Positions 43,534 through 53,961 are shown, counted from the first letter of the stretch. The stretch: DNA of 64,000 nt from Paraburkholderia metrosideri (GCF_904848625.1 NZ_CAJHCP010000006.1:186001-250000); one strand, 5' to 3'. The notes: generated by a model from the letters alone, not told the origin. Program-made: numbers and translations.

Positions 43534-43566
43534 AAAAAGCCCGTTCATGTTCGTGCGAACGGGCTT
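43534..43566 (-). terminator. Hairpin with T-run between the two tRNA-Asp/tRNA-Glu units
   Basis: Eleven-bp stem aaagcccgttc/gaacgggcttt with a 9-nt loop, and on the minus strand a T-run after it. It separates the upstream tRNA-Glu/tRNA-Asp pair from the downstream one and may terminate or serve in processing. Confidence 0.8.
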
Positions 43567-43570
43567 TATC

Positions 43571-43647
43571 TGGCGGAGTGGACGGGACTCGAACCCGCGA
43601 CCCCCGGCGTGACAGGCCGGTATTCTAACCAACTGAACTACCACTCC
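43571..43647 (-). tRNA. tRNA-Asp (GTC), copy 2
   Basis: 77-nt cloverleaf with encoded CCA. Same as copy 1 except for the fifth acceptor pair, which is T-A (GGAGTGG/CCACTCC) instead of C-G. Confidence 0.97.
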
Positions 43648-43747
43648 AGTTTTCCATCTACTTGCGAGCGTTGGTTTTTTCTCTGCAAGCTGCGCTGCTT
43701 TACTGCCAATCGAGATTTCACTCGAACACTAAAGCGACGCTGATGTT

Positions 43748-43823
43748 TGGCGTCCCCTAGGGGATTCGAACCCCTGTACTCACCGTGAAAGGGTGATGTC
43801 CTAGGCCTCTAGACGAAGGGGAC
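43748..43823 (-). tRNA. tRNA-Glu (TTC), copy 2
   Basis: 76-nt tRNA with encoded CCA and anticodon TTC, identical to the copy at 43434. It lies upstream (minus direction) of tRNA-Asp copy 2. Confidence 0.97.
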
Positions 43824-44003
43824 ATAATCTTTTCAGATCTGTCTTTAATTCGCTGCTAACACGCCAGTAACTGTTGCTAACTTGCTACTTCGTTTCGTCA
43901 ACTGCGAAGACCGCTATTATAACTACGTTTCAGTCGTTGGGGAAGTTTTTTTACTACAACTTGCAGACTTCTCAACAACTTTCTACTACTCGCTCTGCTG
44001 TGT

Positions 44004-44079
<76 letters not shown>

Positions 44080-44143
44080 GCGGCACATCAGAGAAACGAG
44101 ATTCTAGAGGCCAATTTGCGTCTTGTAAATACCCTTTGAGCAA

Positions 44144-44176
44144 TTGCATGCGACTTTTTTCGCAAGTCGCATGCAA
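44144..44176 (-). terminator. 13-bp hairpin between gltX and tRNA-Ala
   Basis: Perfect 13-bp stem ttgcatgcgactt/aagtcgcatgcaa with a 7-nt loop, 28 nt after the gltX stop. On the minus strand no T-run follows it, so it may be a weak terminator or an RNase processing structure between mRNA and tRNA. Confidence 0.65.
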
Positions 44177-44203
44177 ACCCTCTCAACACACGCTCGAACT
44201 CGC

Positions 44204-45613
44204 TCAGGTCAGCGCTTTTTCAATGCGGCCGACAACGACATCGCGACCAAACAACATCAGCACGCTGTCGATTGACGGTGTATGCGTCGTGCCCGCCACC
44301 AGCAGACGAACCGGCATCGCCAGTTGCGGCATCTTTAGCTTGTGTGCGGCGAGCGTTGCCTTCAACGCTGCGGCGATCGCTTCCTTGGTCCACTCGACGG
44401 TCTTGAGCGCGGCGGCCAGATCGGCAAGCGCCGGACGCACCGTCTCCGTCACGTGTTGCGCGAGCGATTCAGCATCAGGCGCAGGCACGCTATAGAACAT
44501 CGCGGCATTCCCGGCAATCTCCTTCACAGTCGACGCACGATCCTTCAGCAAGCCGACCACCGCAGTCAGATCTGCACCTCGAGCGATTGCGGCTTCGTCG
44601 ATACCCAAGTCGGCGAAGAACGGCCGGGCCAGTTCAGCGAGGCGCGCGTTGTCCGCTTCCTTGATGTAGTGCGCGTTCAGCCAGTTCAGTTTGTCGTGGT
44701 CGTACTGGGCCGGCGACTTGCCAAGATGATCCAGATCGAACCATTCGACGAACTGCTCGCGCGAAAACACTTCCGCGTCGCCATGTGACCAGCCGAGGCG
44801 CGCGAGATAGTTGACCACCGCTTCGGGCAGATAGCCTGCGTCGCGATACCCCACCACGCTCATCGCGCCGTGACGCTTGCTCATCTTCTCGCCCTGCTCG
44901 TTCAGCACGGTCGGCAGGTGCGCATACACCGGCGGTTCGCCGCCGAGCGCACGCAGAATATTGATCTGGCGTGGCGTATTGTTCACGTGATCGTCGCCGC
45001 GAATCACGTGGGTGATCTTCATGTCCAGATCGTCGACGACCACACAGAAGTTGTACGTCGGCGTACCGTCCGGGCGCGCGATGACGAGGTCGTCGAGTTC
45101 TTCGTTCGAAATCTCGATGCGGCCCTTCACAGCGTCGTCCCACGCGACCACGCCGGTCAGCGGATTGCGGAAGCGCAACACGGGCTGCACACCTTCGGGC
45201 GGCTGCGGCAGCACTTTGCCGGGCTCCGGGCGCCACGTGCCGTCATAGCGCGGCTTTTCACCGGCTTCGCGCTGGCGGTCGCGCAGCGCATCGAGTTCTT
45301 CTGTCGACATGTAGCAGGGGTACACGAGACCCGCGTCCTGCATCTGCTTGAGCACTTCGCGGTAACGGTCCATGCGCTGCATCTGATAGAACGGGCCTTC
45401 GTCGAAATCGAGGCCGAGCCAGTCCATGCCTTCGAGAATGGCGTCGACGGATTCGCTGGTGGAGCGCTCGACGTCGGTGTCCTCGATCCGCAGCACGAAG
45501 GTCCCTTTCATCTTGCGCGCGAACGCCCACGGATAAAGCGCGGAGCGAATGTTGCCCAGGTGGATGAAGCCGGTGGGACTCGGTGCAAAGCGGGTACGAA
45601 CGGAGGTGGTCAT
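44204..45613 (-). CDS. gltX: Glutamate-tRNA ligase
   Basis: Class I aminoacyl-tRNA synthetase charging tRNA-Glu. The 469-aa protein has the HIGH-type motif [18 protein letters not shown] at the N-terminus and KMSKR within [11 protein letters not shown] (about residue 250). Ends in an anticodon-binding helical domain. Two tRNA-Glu genes lie downstream on the same strand. Some proteobacteria use a non-discriminating GltX; this cannot be judged here. Confidence 0.97.
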   Translation of the reverse strand: MTTSVRTRFAPSPTGFIHLGNIRSALYPWAFARKMKGTFVLRIEDTDVERSTSESVDAILEGMDWLGLDFDEGPFYQMQRMDRYREVLKQMQDAGLVYPCYMSTEELDALRDRQREAGEKPRYDGTWRPEPGKVLPQPPEGVQPVLRFRNPLTGVVAWDDAVKGRIEISNEELDDLVIARPDGTPTYNFCVVVDDLDMKITHVIRGDDHVNNTPRQINILRALGGEPPVYAHLPTVLNEQGEKMSKRHGAMSVVGYRDAGYLPEAVVNYLARLGWSHGDAEVFSREQFVEWFDLDHLGKSPAQYDHDKLNWLNAHYIKEADNARLAELARPFFADLGIDEAAIARGADLTAVVGLLKDRASTVKEIAGNAAMFYSVPAPDAESLAQHVTETVRPALADLAAALKTVEWTKEAIAAALKATLAAHKLKMPQLAMPVRLLVAGTTHTPSIDSVLMLFGRDVVVGRIEKALT

Positions 45614-46095
45614 TAGCGGTTACTCGGAAGACAGGCGCCGGCGCCCCGGCAGACATCAACCGTGAGGCGCGGCAGCGGAACGCGCCCATGCGGCAGACAA
45701 CGCCATGCACGGACACGAAGGAATTAAATGCGAGAGCCGAATTATACCTTCCGCACGCGCGTTGCCAGGCTCGGCCGAACGGCCTGGGCCGGCGTTCGGA
45801 GCGCGGGTGACGAGGCTGAACGGCTGGTTTCCTGCAGCGTGGACCACGCCGCAGGAAATGCAGCGCTCGCCGCCCACTTCCACCCGCGAACCGCTCCGGA
45901 ACGCCATCCGAAGCCTTCCTCTGCAACGTTTCATTACCGCGCCGCCGCGCGCCCAGGCCTTTGATTTATGATGTGCGCGCGCTGCGGCAAGAGTCAGATC
46001 CTCGGCGTGGAAAACACCTGTCCGTCTGATTAGCAGCCTGATCGCGGCCCGTGGCGACGCCAATTGCGTCGTCCGCGCCGTTGCTGGAGAACTCG
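45614..46095. other. Divergent intergenic region between gltX and the patatin-like gene
   Basis: 482 bases carrying the promoters of both genes. Several short open frames occur on both strands but none resembles a protein family; I see no terminator or clear repeat. Confidence 0.5.
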
Positions 46096-47043
46096 TTGAA
46101 ACCGTCATCGCCCCGCCTCGCCCGCCGCAATTTTTCATTGGCAGCCGCTTCCGCTGTGCTCGCCGCCTGCACCACCACCGGCGGCAGAACCGATAACACG
46201 CCGATCGCCGCCACGCCCACCATCAACCCGCCGCCCGTCGAAAAAACCGGGCGGCCGGTCCGCGTCGCGCTCGCGCTCGGCGGTGGCGCCGCGCGCGGCT
46301 TCGCACACATCGGCGTGATCAAGGCGCTCGAAGCACGCAATATTCAGGTCGACCTGGTGGCAGGCACCAGCGCGGGCTCGGTAGTCGCCGCACTGTACGC
46401 ATCGGGCATGAACGGCTTCGCGCTGAACAAGCTCGCGTTGACCATGGACGAAGCGTCGATCAGCGACTGGGCAATGCCGTTCCGCACGCGAGGCTTCCTG
46501 CAAGGGGTCGCGCTGCAGAACTACCTGAACACGACGTTGAACAACCGTCCGATCGAAAAGATGGTCAAGCCACTCGGCGTGGTCGCGACCGACCTGAACA
46601 CCGGTCAGCCGATCCTGTTCCAGCGCGGCAACACGGGCATCGCCGTGCGCGCATCGTGCAGCGTGCCGTCGATTTTCGAGCCGGTGAAGATTGGCGGCCA
46701 CGAGTATGTCGACGGCGGCCTGGTGAGTCCGGTGCCGGCATCGTTCGCGCGCAAGATGGGCGCGGATTTCGTGATCGCCGTGGATATTTCGCAGCGCCCG
46801 GAAACCGGCCTGACCTCGAGCTCGTTCGACGTGCTGATGCAGACGTTCACGATCATGGGCCAGACGATCAAGGCCTATGAACTCGACAAATACGCAGACG
46901 TGGTGATCCGCCCGAATCTCGCGGCCATGAGCGGCAGTGATTTCTCGCAACGCAACGCCGCGATTCTGGCTGGTGAGGAAGCGGTCGCGAAGATGATGCC
47001 GGAGTTGCAGCGCAAGCTGGCTGCGAGTCGCGCTGCGGCGTGA
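46096..47043 (+). CDS. Patatin-like phospholipase, predicted lipoprotein
   Basis: Predicted lipid acyl hydrolase. The 315-aa product from the TTG at 46096 (ggag 8-9 nt upstream) starts with a signal peptide containing RRNFS and a lipobox LAAC, so it is probably a lipid-anchored protein. Catalytic elements: oxyanion GGGAARGFAHIG, nucleophile elbow GTSAGS, and the dyad Asp in YVDGGLV. A GTG at 46051 would add 15 residues. This resembles RssA/YchK-type patatins. Monocistronic, ending at a bidirectional terminator. Confidence 0.88.
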   Translation: MKPSSPRLARRNFSLAAASAVLAACTTTGGRTDNTPIAATPTINPPPVEKTGRPVRVALALGGGAARGFAHIGVIKALEARNIQVDLVAGTSAGSVVAALYASGMNGFALNKLALTMDEASISDWAMPFRTRGFLQGVALQNYLNTTLNNRPIEKMVKPLGVVATDLNTGQPILFQRGNTGIAVRASCSVPSIFEPVKIGGHEYVDGGLVSPVPASFARKMGADFVIAVDISQRPETGLTSSSFDVLMQTFTIMGQTIKAYELDKYADVVIRPNLAAMSGSDFSQRNAAILAGEEAVAKMMPELQRKLAASRAAA

Positions 47044-47147
47044 GACGACGCAAACGCGCATTGATATGACGCCGGCGCCTCGATAAGTCGTTCAGGCGTC
47101 CGGGGGCGCCCCAACTTCCTGCAATCCTTCGCTGGACCGCCCAAACG

Positions 47148-47183
47148 CAAAAAAGCCTGCTTCGTTCGAAGCAGGCTTTTTTT
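47148..47183. terminator. Bidirectional terminator
   Basis: Stem gcctgcttc/gaagcaggc with a gttc loop, A-run before and T-run of seven after. It serves the convergent patatin-like and NlpC/P60 genes. Confidence 0.92.
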
Positions 47184-47219
47184 GACACTCGAAACCGCAG
47201 AAGAGCGATTCAGGTTGGA

Positions 47220-47885
47220 TTAATTATTGCCGCCAATCGTCGCGTTCACGCGTTTGCGCAGATCTTCGCCTTCCTGATACGACGTCTCGATCCGGCGAGC
47301 ACCCGTAAAACGCTTTTCCCAGTAGCCGTCGTCCATGTCGTCCACGCGAATCGTGCTGCCCGTGGACGGCGAATGCACGAATTTGTTGTCGCCGATATAG
47401 ATGCCAACGTGCGAGAACGTGCGGCGCATCGTGTTGAAGAACACCAGATCGCCCGGCTTCAGGTCGCTGACGCGAACTTTCTCGCCGACACGGCTCATTT
47501 CTTCAGCACGGCGCGGCAGCGCCATACCGAGCGTGTCCTGGAACACGTAGCGGACGAACCCGCTGCAATCGAGCCCTGAATCAGGTGTATTTCCGCCCCA
47601 ACGGTAGCGAACGCCGATCATGTTCAGCGCGCCGACCACCACGTCGCCCGCTTTTCCAGCCATGCCGGAAAGGAACGATTTGGCGCCGCTGCCGCTATCA
47701 GCCGCGGCCGGTTGCGAGTTGGAGAGGGACAAAGGATTCGACCCGGTAGAGGTCGAGTATGAGGCATTCTGATTGAAACTGCTTACTTCGTCGGCGAACG
47801 CGCCGGGAGTTGCTGCCATCAAGACGCCAATGAACATCCCGGCGACGACGCGCGTACAAGCCTGGGTTAGGTTTCTGTGCTGCAT
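47220..47885 (-). CDS. Secreted NlpC/P60-family peptidoglycan hydrolase
   Basis: C40 cysteine peptidase that probably cuts peptide cross-links or stems in peptidoglycan in the periplasm. The 221-aa protein has a signal peptide (cleavage after ...PGAFA, about residue 31), a Ser/Asn-rich linker, and the catalytic domain from about residue 80: nucleophile Cys in LDCSGFVRY, His in FSHVGIYIG and the third polar residue His in KFVHSPS. Spr/MepS-like. Start ATG MQHRNLTQACT. Confidence 0.92.
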   Translation of the reverse strand: MQHRNLTQACTRVVAGMFIGVLMAATPGAFADEVSSFNQNASYSTSTGSNPLSLSNSQPAAADSGSGAKSFLSGMAGKAGDVVVGALNMIGVRYRWGGNTPDSGLDCSGFVRYVFQDTLGMALPRRAEEMSRVGEKVRVSDLKPGDLVFFNTMRRTFSHVGIYIGDNKFVHSPSTGSTIRVDDMDDGYWEKRFTGARRIETSYQEGEDLRKRVNATIGGNN

Positions 47886-48022
47886 TGGTCGGTAGTTTTT
47901 GCCTAGAAATCAGTGGGATACGGAAAAAAGTTTGGTCGATACTAACCAGTAGGTATTCATGTGTCAAAACAAATAGAAAAATTCAATCGAGATACGCACC
48001 CAATTGGTGAAAGGGTGAAAAA

Positions 48023-49663
48023 TCAATGATCAAGCGCTGCTTTCAGCAGCTTTCGCGTGTAAGGATGCGACGGCGTCGCAAAAATTTTCTCAACGTCGCC
48101 ACTTTCGACGATCGAACCGTTTTGCATCACTGCGACGCGGTGCGCCATCGCCCCGATCACGGCCAGATCATGACTAATAAAAATGAAGCCAAGGTTGTAC
48201 TTCTGTTGCAACCCGGCGAGCAATTTCAGCACTTGCTGTTGAATTGAAACGTCGAGCGCGCTGGTCGGTTCATCGAGGATCAGAATGCGCGGCTCCAATA
48301 CCAGCGCGCGTGCAATCGCAATCCGCTGCCGCTGGCCGCCCGAAAATTCGTGCGGATAACGATACAGCGCCGTGCGGTCGATACCGACCTCGCGCAGCAC
48401 CGACATCACCTTGTCGCGCCGCGCCTGCGGCGTCATTTGCGGACGGTGCAACGCAAGCCCTTCCCCGACGATCCGCTCGACGGTCTGGCGCGGTGAAAGC
48501 GAACTGAACGGATCTTGAAAGACAACCTGCATATTCGACCGTAAGGTGGTCTGTTCCGCGCCGCGATAGCTGCCGAGCGCCCGCCCCTGAAACTCGATCT
48601 CTCCGTGCGCGGTACGTTGCAGACCGAGCAGTGCCATCGCAAGCGTCGACTTGCCCGATCCCGATTCGCCGACGATCCCCAGCGTCTCACCCTGGCGCAC
48701 CGAGATATTCGCGTCGGCGACCGCACGAAAGCGTCCCGAGCGAAACCAGCCGTCGAAGCCCGGCAGCTTCGTTTTGAAATCGACCGAGACGTCGCGCGCT
48801 TCGAGCAGCACGGGTGAAATTGGCAGCACCGGCACGACCGTGCGTTCCGGACGGCTCGCCAGCAGCCGCTGTGTGTATGGATGCTGCGGCGACTCGAATA
48901 CCTGCTCGACCGTCCCGCTTTCAACCAGCACGCCCTTTTCCATCACCGCGACGCGTTGCGCGAAATGGCGGACCAGGTTCAGATCGTGCGTGATCAGCAG
49001 CACGGCCATCCCGCGCTTTTCCGCTTCGTCGCGTTGCAGCTCCAGCAGCAACTCGACGATCTGCGCGCGAATGGTCACGTCGAGCGCGGTGGTCGGTTCG
49101 TCGGCGAGCAGCAAACGCGGACGGCATGCCAGCGCCATGGCAATCATCGCGCGCTGCCGCTGGCCACCCGACAGTTGATGCGGATAGCTGTTCACGCGCT
49201 TGCCCGGCTCGGCGATGCCCGTGCGCCCGAGCAACGCGACCGCCCGTTTGCGCGCCTCGTTCGCCGACACGCCGTCATGCACGACGATGGTCTCCGCGAT
49301 CTGGTCGCCGACCGTGTAGAGCGGATTGAGCGCGGTCATCGGCTCCTGAAAAATCATTGCGATGTCGGAGCCGCGCAGGCCGCGCATCTCGCGTTCGGTC
49401 CTGGCCAGCAAGTCCTGACCGTCAAAACGGATCGAACCGCTGATGTGCGCGTCGCTCAACAGCCGCAGGATCGACAGCGCGGTCACGCTTTTGCCCGACC
49501 CCGACTCCCCCACCAGCGCGACGCGCTCGCCGCGCTGGATCGCGAGGGTGACGTCGTTCACCGCGACCGTGTCGCCGAACGTCACATGCAGGCGCTCGAG
49601 CTCGAGCAATGGTGTCGAAGACGCGCCAACCCGCGCTGCGTTGTGCTGCAACGTCGCGCTCAT
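48023..49663 (-). CDS. yejF: Peptide ABC transporter ATP-binding protein YejF
   Basis: Fused double-ATPase subunit of a Yej-type oligopeptide importer. The 546-aa protein has two complete NBDs: Walker [10 protein letters not shown] and GESGSGKST, signatures LSGGQRQR and FSGGQRQR, Walker [13 protein letters not shown] and [11 protein letters not shown], and OppD/F-style ends ([16 protein letters not shown]). The start overlaps the yejE stop (ATGA). Last gene of yejABEF. Confidence 0.94.
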   Translation of the reverse strand: MSATLQHNAARVGASSTPLLELERLHVTFGDTVAVNDVTLAIQRGERVALVGESGSGKSVTALSILRLLSDAHISGSIRFDGQDLLARTEREMRGLRGSDIAMIFQEPMTALNPLYTVGDQIAETIVVHDGVSANEARKRAVALLGRTGIAEPGKRVNSYPHQLSGGQRQRAMIAMALACRPRLLLADEPTTALDVTIRAQIVELLLELQRDEAEKRGMAVLLITHDLNLVRHFAQRVAVMEKGVLVESGTVEQVFESPQHPYTQRLLASRPERTVVPVLPISPVLLEARDVSVDFKTKLPGFDGWFRSGRFRAVADANISVRQGETLGIVGESGSGKSTLAMALLGLQRTAHGEIEFQGRALGSYRGAEQTTLRSNMQVVFQDPFSSLSPRQTVERIVGEGLALHRPQMTPQARRDKVMSVLREVGIDRTALYRYPHEFSGGQRQRIAIARALVLEPRILILDEPTSALDVSIQQQVLKLLAGLQQKYNLGFIFISHDLAVIGAMAHRVAVMQNGSIVESGDVEKIFATPSHPYTRKLLKAALDH

Positions 49664-50766
49664 TGATTGCCTCCGGCGCGCATCGCATCGGCGATCCGGG
49701 TATCGAGCGCGTTACGCAGCGCATCGCCCATGAAGGTCAGCAGCAGCAACATCGCAACCAGCACGCCGAAGGTGGACAGCGAGATCCACCACGCGTCGAG
49801 ATTCGCCTTGCCTTGCGCGAGCAATTCACCGAGGCTCGGCGTCGGCGACGGCACCCCAAGGCCGAGAAAGTCGAGGCTCGTCAGCGCGAGAATCGCCCCG
49901 CTCATCCGGAACGGCAGGAACGTGATCACCGGCGTCAGACTGTTCGGCAGCACGTGGCGCCACATGATCTGCCAGTTCGACAGACCCATCGCCCGCGCCG
50001 CGCGCACATAGTCCTGATGACGATTGCGCAAAAATTCCGCACGCACGTAGTCGGACAAACCGATCCAGCCGAACAGCGACAGCAGCACGATCAGCAGAAT
50101 GAAACCCGGTTCGAAGATCGACGAGAAGATGATCAGCAGATAAAGCTCGGGCATCGCACTCCAGATTTCGATCAGGCGCTGGCCGACTATATCGGTGCGT
50201 CCGCCGAAATATCCCTGCACCGCGCCCGCCGCAATGCCCAGCACCGTGCCGATCAACGTCAGCACGAGCCCGAACTCCACCGACACCCGGAAGCCGTAAA
50301 GCAGCCTCGCGAACAGATCGCGGCCGCGGTCGTCGGTGCCGAGCCAGTTATCGCGCGACGGCGGCGCCGGGTTGGGCGCCTTCGAGAAGTAATTCAGCGT
50401 GTCGTAGTAATAGCGGTTTGGCGGATACACGGCGAAATTGCCCGGCGCGTCGAAACGATGCTTCACGTACGGGTCGAGATAATCGGCTGGCGTCGGAAAA
50501 TCGCCGCCGAAGGTAGTCTCCGCGTAGGTCTTGAACAGCGGGAAATAGAACTGGCCGTCGTAGCGCACCACCAGCGGTTTATCGTTCGACCACAGCGGTC
50601 CGGCGAGACTCGCCGCGAACGCGACGACGAACACGATCAGACTCCAGTACCCCAGACGCTGCTGGCGAAAACGCTGCCACACGCGCCGCGCGGGCGACGG
50701 CGAAACGAACGCGCGAGCCGGTTCGGTGCGCGCCGATGCATCGGCGGAAAGGCGGGCTCGATTCAT
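49660..50766 (-). CDS. yejE: Peptide ABC transporter permease YejE
   Basis: Inner-membrane permease of the Yej importer. The 368-aa protein from ATG 50766 has about six membrane helices, a large periplasmic loop after the first helix typical of YejE (YPPNRYYYDTLNYFSKAPNPAPPS), the GTDDRGRDLFARLLYG motif and the EAA loop RAARAMGLSNWQIMWRHVLPN. Overlaps yejB by one base (TGATG) and yejF by four. Confidence 0.94.
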   Translation of the reverse strand: MNRARLSADASARTEPARAFVSPSPARRVWQRFRQQRLGYWSLIVFVVAFAASLAGPLWSNDKPLVVRYDGQFYFPLFKTYAETTFGGDFPTPADYLDPYVKHRFDAPGNFAVYPPNRYYYDTLNYFSKAPNPAPPSRDNWLGTDDRGRDLFARLLYGFRVSVEFGLVLTLIGTVLGIAAGAVQGYFGGRTDIVGQRLIEIWSAMPELYLLIIFSSIFEPGFILLIVLLSLFGWIGLSDYVRAEFLRNRHQDYVRAARAMGLSNWQIMWRHVLPNSLTPVITFLPFRMSGAILALTSLDFLGLGVPSPTPSLGELLAQGKANLDAWWISLSTFGVLVAMLLLLTFMGDALRNALDTRIADAMRAGGNQ

Positions 50767-51803
50767 CAGCGCTCCAGTTGTTCGAATTGGATGCGGGGAT
50801 CGACCCACACATAACAGAGGTCGGAGATCAGCTTGGTCGCGAGACCGATCAGCGTGAACAGATACAGCGTGCCGAGCACGACCGGATAGTCACGCCTGAC
50901 GACGGACTCATACGACAGCAGCCCGAGCCCGTCGAGCGAAAACAGCGTTTCGATCAGCAGACTGCCGGTGAAGAATGCACCGATAAACGCAGCCGGAAAA
51001 CCGACGATCAACGGCAGCAATGCATTGCGAAACACGTGCTTCCACAGCACACGTCGTTCGGACAGACCTTTCGCGCGCGCGGTCAGCACGTATTGTTTGC
51101 GGATCTCGTCGAGGAACGCGTTTTTGGTCAGCATCGTGACGACCGCGAAACTGCCGACCACCGACGCCGTAATCGGCAACGTGATGTGCCACAGATAATC
51201 GACGATCTTGCCGCCGAGACTCAACTGCGCCCAGTTATCCGACGTGAGATTGCGCAGCGGAAACAGCTGCAGGAACGAACCGCCGCCGAACAGCACGAGC
51301 AGCAGCACGCCCAGCACGAAGCCAGGAATGGCATAGCCGATCAGCACGACGAGACTCGTGGCGAGATCGAAGCGCGAGCCGTTGCGCACCGCCTTCGCTA
51401 TCCCTAACGGCACCGATATCAGATACGTCAGAAAGAAAGTCCACAGGCCGATGCTGATCGACACGGGCAGCTTCGACACGATCAACGACCACACGCTTTG
51501 ATGGCGGAAATAGCTCTGCCCGAGATCGAAGGTAGAGAAACGCTTGAGCATCAACACGTAGCGTTCGAGCGGCGGCTTGTCGAAGCCATATAGCTGTTTG
51601 AGCTGCGCGATCTGCTGCGCGTCGACGCCGCTATGCGCGCGCAGACCGAACGGCGCGCCGCCCTCCGCGCCCTTGCGCAACTCATGCTGCATCTGTTCGA
51701 CCGGGCCACCGGGCACGAACTGGATCACGACGAATGTCAGCGTCAAGACGCCGAGCAAGGTCGGAATCATCAGCAGCAGACGTTTGACGATGTAGCTCCA
51801 CAT
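50766..51803 (-). CDS. yejB: Peptide ABC transporter permease YejB
   Basis: Inner-membrane permease. The 345-aa protein begins MWSYIVKRLLLMIPTLLGV, typical of OppB-type permeases, and carries the EAA loop LTARAKGLSERRVLWKHVFRN. About six helices. The open frame to 52013 is arginine-rich noise overlapping yejA and is rejected. yejA ends 40 nt upstream, so yejABEF forms one operon. Confidence 0.94.
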   Translation of the reverse strand: MWSYIVKRLLLMIPTLLGVLTLTFVVIQFVPGGPVEQMQHELRKGAEGGAPFGLRAHSGVDAQQIAQLKQLYGFDKPPLERYVLMLKRFSTFDLGQSYFRHQSVWSLIVSKLPVSISIGLWTFFLTYLISVPLGIAKAVRNGSRFDLATSLVVLIGYAIPGFVLGVLLLVLFGGGSFLQLFPLRNLTSDNWAQLSLGGKIVDYLWHITLPITASVVGSFAVVTMLTKNAFLDEIRKQYVLTARAKGLSERRVLWKHVFRNALLPLIVGFPAAFIGAFFTGSLLIETLFSLDGLGLLSYESVVRRDYPVVLGTLYLFTLIGLATKLISDLCYVWVDPRIQFEQLER

Positions 51804-51843
51804 AAGCGGCGTTCCGGTGCGAAGGCGGTGAATGAATGACGCG

Positions 51844-53847
51844 TCAGTGCGACGGCGCCGGAGGCTGCTGGTGCGGCGGCTCCTGCCACCACGTCGAGGT
51901 GATCCAGCCTTCCGCGCCATAGTACAGGGGCAATGTTTTTGGCCACGCGAGGCCGCGCCTGAACGCCACCCGGTGCGTGCCGCTGTACCACTGCGGCACG
52001 ACATAGTAGCCATGCATCAGCAGACGGTCGAGCGCATGCGTCGCGTCGACCAGTTGCTCGCGCGTCTGCGCGTGCACGAGCGCGTTGAGCACGGCATCAA
52101 CAACGGGCGACTTCACGCCGATGGCGTTGTCCGACCCTTGAGTATCCGCGGCCTTGCTGCCAAAACGTTCGATCTGCTCAGAGCCCGGCACCTGCACGTC
52201 GGGCATGCGGATCGTGGTGACGTCGAAATCGAATGCGTCCAGGCGCTTCTGGTAGACCGCGAAATCCGATACGCGAAACGTTGCGGTAATGCCGAGCTTC
52301 TGCAAATTACGGATATAGGTCGCAACGATCGGCTCCATCGACGCCGCCGAACCGGAGTCGTCGAGAATCTCGAACTGGAACGGCTCGCCTTTCGCGTTAC
52401 GCAATGCGCCGGCGCGATAGGTCCAGCCCGCAGCCTGCAACAGCGCCCGTGCCTGCAGCAGATTGGCGCGCAACGAACCGGGCGGATCGGTATCGGGCTG
52501 CTTCGGCGGCGGCCCGAAGACCGCCGGGTCGAGTTGCGAGCGCCACGGCTCCAGCAACGCAAGCTCGCCCGGCGAAGGCAGACCCTTGGCCTGCAAATGC
52601 GTGTTTGCAAAGAAACTGTCGATGCGCGTGTATTGATTGAAGAACAACTGCCGGTTCAGCCACTCGAAGTCGAGCGCAAGATCGAGCGCCTTACGCACGC
52701 GCACATCCTGGAATAACGGTCGCCGCACGTTCAGCACGAAGCCCTGCATGCCGGTGCCGTTATGTTGCGGAAATTCGCGCTTGATCAGCTCGCCGCTGTC
52801 GAACCTCTTGCCGACATCGCGGCGCACCCAGTTGCGCGCCACATATTCGACCAGCGCGTCATACTCGCCCGCCTTGAAGGCTTCGAGGCGCGCGGTGGCA
52901 TCCGAATACAGCTTGTAGACGATGTGATCGAAGTTGTCGGTGCCGACCCGCACCGGCAACGTCGCGCCCCAGTAGTTCGGGTCGCGGCGGAAGGTAATCG
53001 TGCGGCCGTTATCGTAGCTGTCGATCAGATAGGGACCGCTGGCAATCGGCTTTTCGAACGCCAGCTGGTCGAACGGAATACGGCTGCCGTCAGGCTTCAA
53101 TCCCCATTTGCGCGAGAACACCGGCATGCCGCCTGCGAGCAGCGGCAGCTCGCGATTGCGCTGATGGAACTCGAAGCGGATCGTGCTGGGATCGACCACC
53201 ACGGCACGCGTGATCTCGCCGAAGATCGACGCGAATTGCGGTGCGGCCTGGGGGCTCTTCAACGTGTCGAGAGAGAACTTGACGTCGTCGGCGGTGACCG
53301 GATCGCCATTTGAAAAACGTGCTTTCGGGTTGATGTGGAACGTGACCGACAAGCCGTCCGGCGCGATCTGGATGTCGTCGGCGAGCAGTCCATACGCGGA
53401 CGCCACCTCATCACTGCTGCCGGTCGTCAGACTTTCAAACATCAGATCCACGCCTGGCGCCGTATTGCCGCGCAACGTGAACGGGTTGAATTTATCGAAG
53501 CTCGTCAGACGGCTGGGATTGGCCAGCACCAGCGTGCCGCCTTTGGGCGCATCCGGATTGACGTAGTCGAAGTGCTTGAAATCCGCCGGGTATTTCGGCT
53601 CACCGTATTGCGCAATGGCATAGACCGCATATGCGTGCGGCGCTGCGAGCAACGCGGCCACGGCCATCACGCCGGCCAGCAACGAAGCACAGGCACGGCG
53701 CAATGAGCGCAATGAGTAGATTGAGCGCAACGAACTCCATGACCGCAAACTATGCGGCGTCACCGCCTGACCAACACGCGAGGGTCTGTGAATCACGCTG
53801 CATTCAAGTGCACGAGGCGTTTGCTCCCGTCGCGAGCCAGATGTCAT
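51844..53847 (-). CDS. yejA: Extracellular solute-binding protein YejA (peptide importer)
   Basis: Periplasmic SBP family 5 receptor that feeds peptides to YejBEF. Landmarks: HFDYVNPDAPKGGTL, FNPFTLRG, FESLTTGSSDE, YGLLADDI, DPNYWGATLPV, FVLNVRRPLFQDVRVRKAL and VVPQWYSGTHRVAFR. The signal peptide is ACASLLAGVMAVAALLAAPHAYA, around residues 51-74 of the longest frame. The true start is uncertain: ATG 53847 (aagg upstream) gives 667 aa with a long basic lead; later GTG/TTG starts are possible, and the lead contains gagcgcaa-type direct repeats. The family is usually ~600-620 aa, so a later start is plausible. Confidence 0.9.
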   Translation of the reverse strand: MTSGSRREQTPRALECSVIHRPSRVGQAVTPHSLRSWSSLRSIYSLRSLRRACASLLAGVMAVAALLAAPHAYAVYAIAQYGEPKYPADFKHFDYVNPDAPKGGTLVLANPSRLTSFDKFNPFTLRGNTAPGVDLMFESLTTGSSDEVASAYGLLADDIQIAPDGLSVTFHINPKARFSNGDPVTADDVKFSLDTLKSPQAAPQFASIFGEITRAVVVDPSTIRFEFHQRNRELPLLAGGMPVFSRKWGLKPDGSRIPFDQLAFEKPIASGPYLIDSYDNGRTITFRRDPNYWGATLPVRVGTDNFDHIVYKLYSDATARLEAFKAGEYDALVEYVARNWVRRDVGKRFDSGELIKREFPQHNGTGMQGFVLNVRRPLFQDVRVRKALDLALDFEWLNRQLFFNQYTRIDSFFANTHLQAKGLPSPGELALLEPWRSQLDPAVFGPPPKQPDTDPPGSLRANLLQARALLQAAGWTYRAGALRNAKGEPFQFEILDDSGSAASMEPIVATYIRNLQKLGITATFRVSDFAVYQKRLDAFDFDVTTIRMPDVQVPGSEQIERFGSKAADTQGSDNAIGVKSPVVDAVLNALVHAQTREQLVDATHALDRLLMHGYYVVPQWYSGTHRVAFRRGLAWPKTLPLYYGAEGWITSTWWQEPPHQQPPAPSH

Positions 53848-53961
53848 GAGAGCCTTGTTGGTCAGTGGGCCAGATTCGAGGTGAGAGAATTCTACCGAAT
53901 AAAGCTACTCTCTCCGCGCGGTCATGACACGCAATCTTCACGTGCAGGTTCGCGAGCAACG

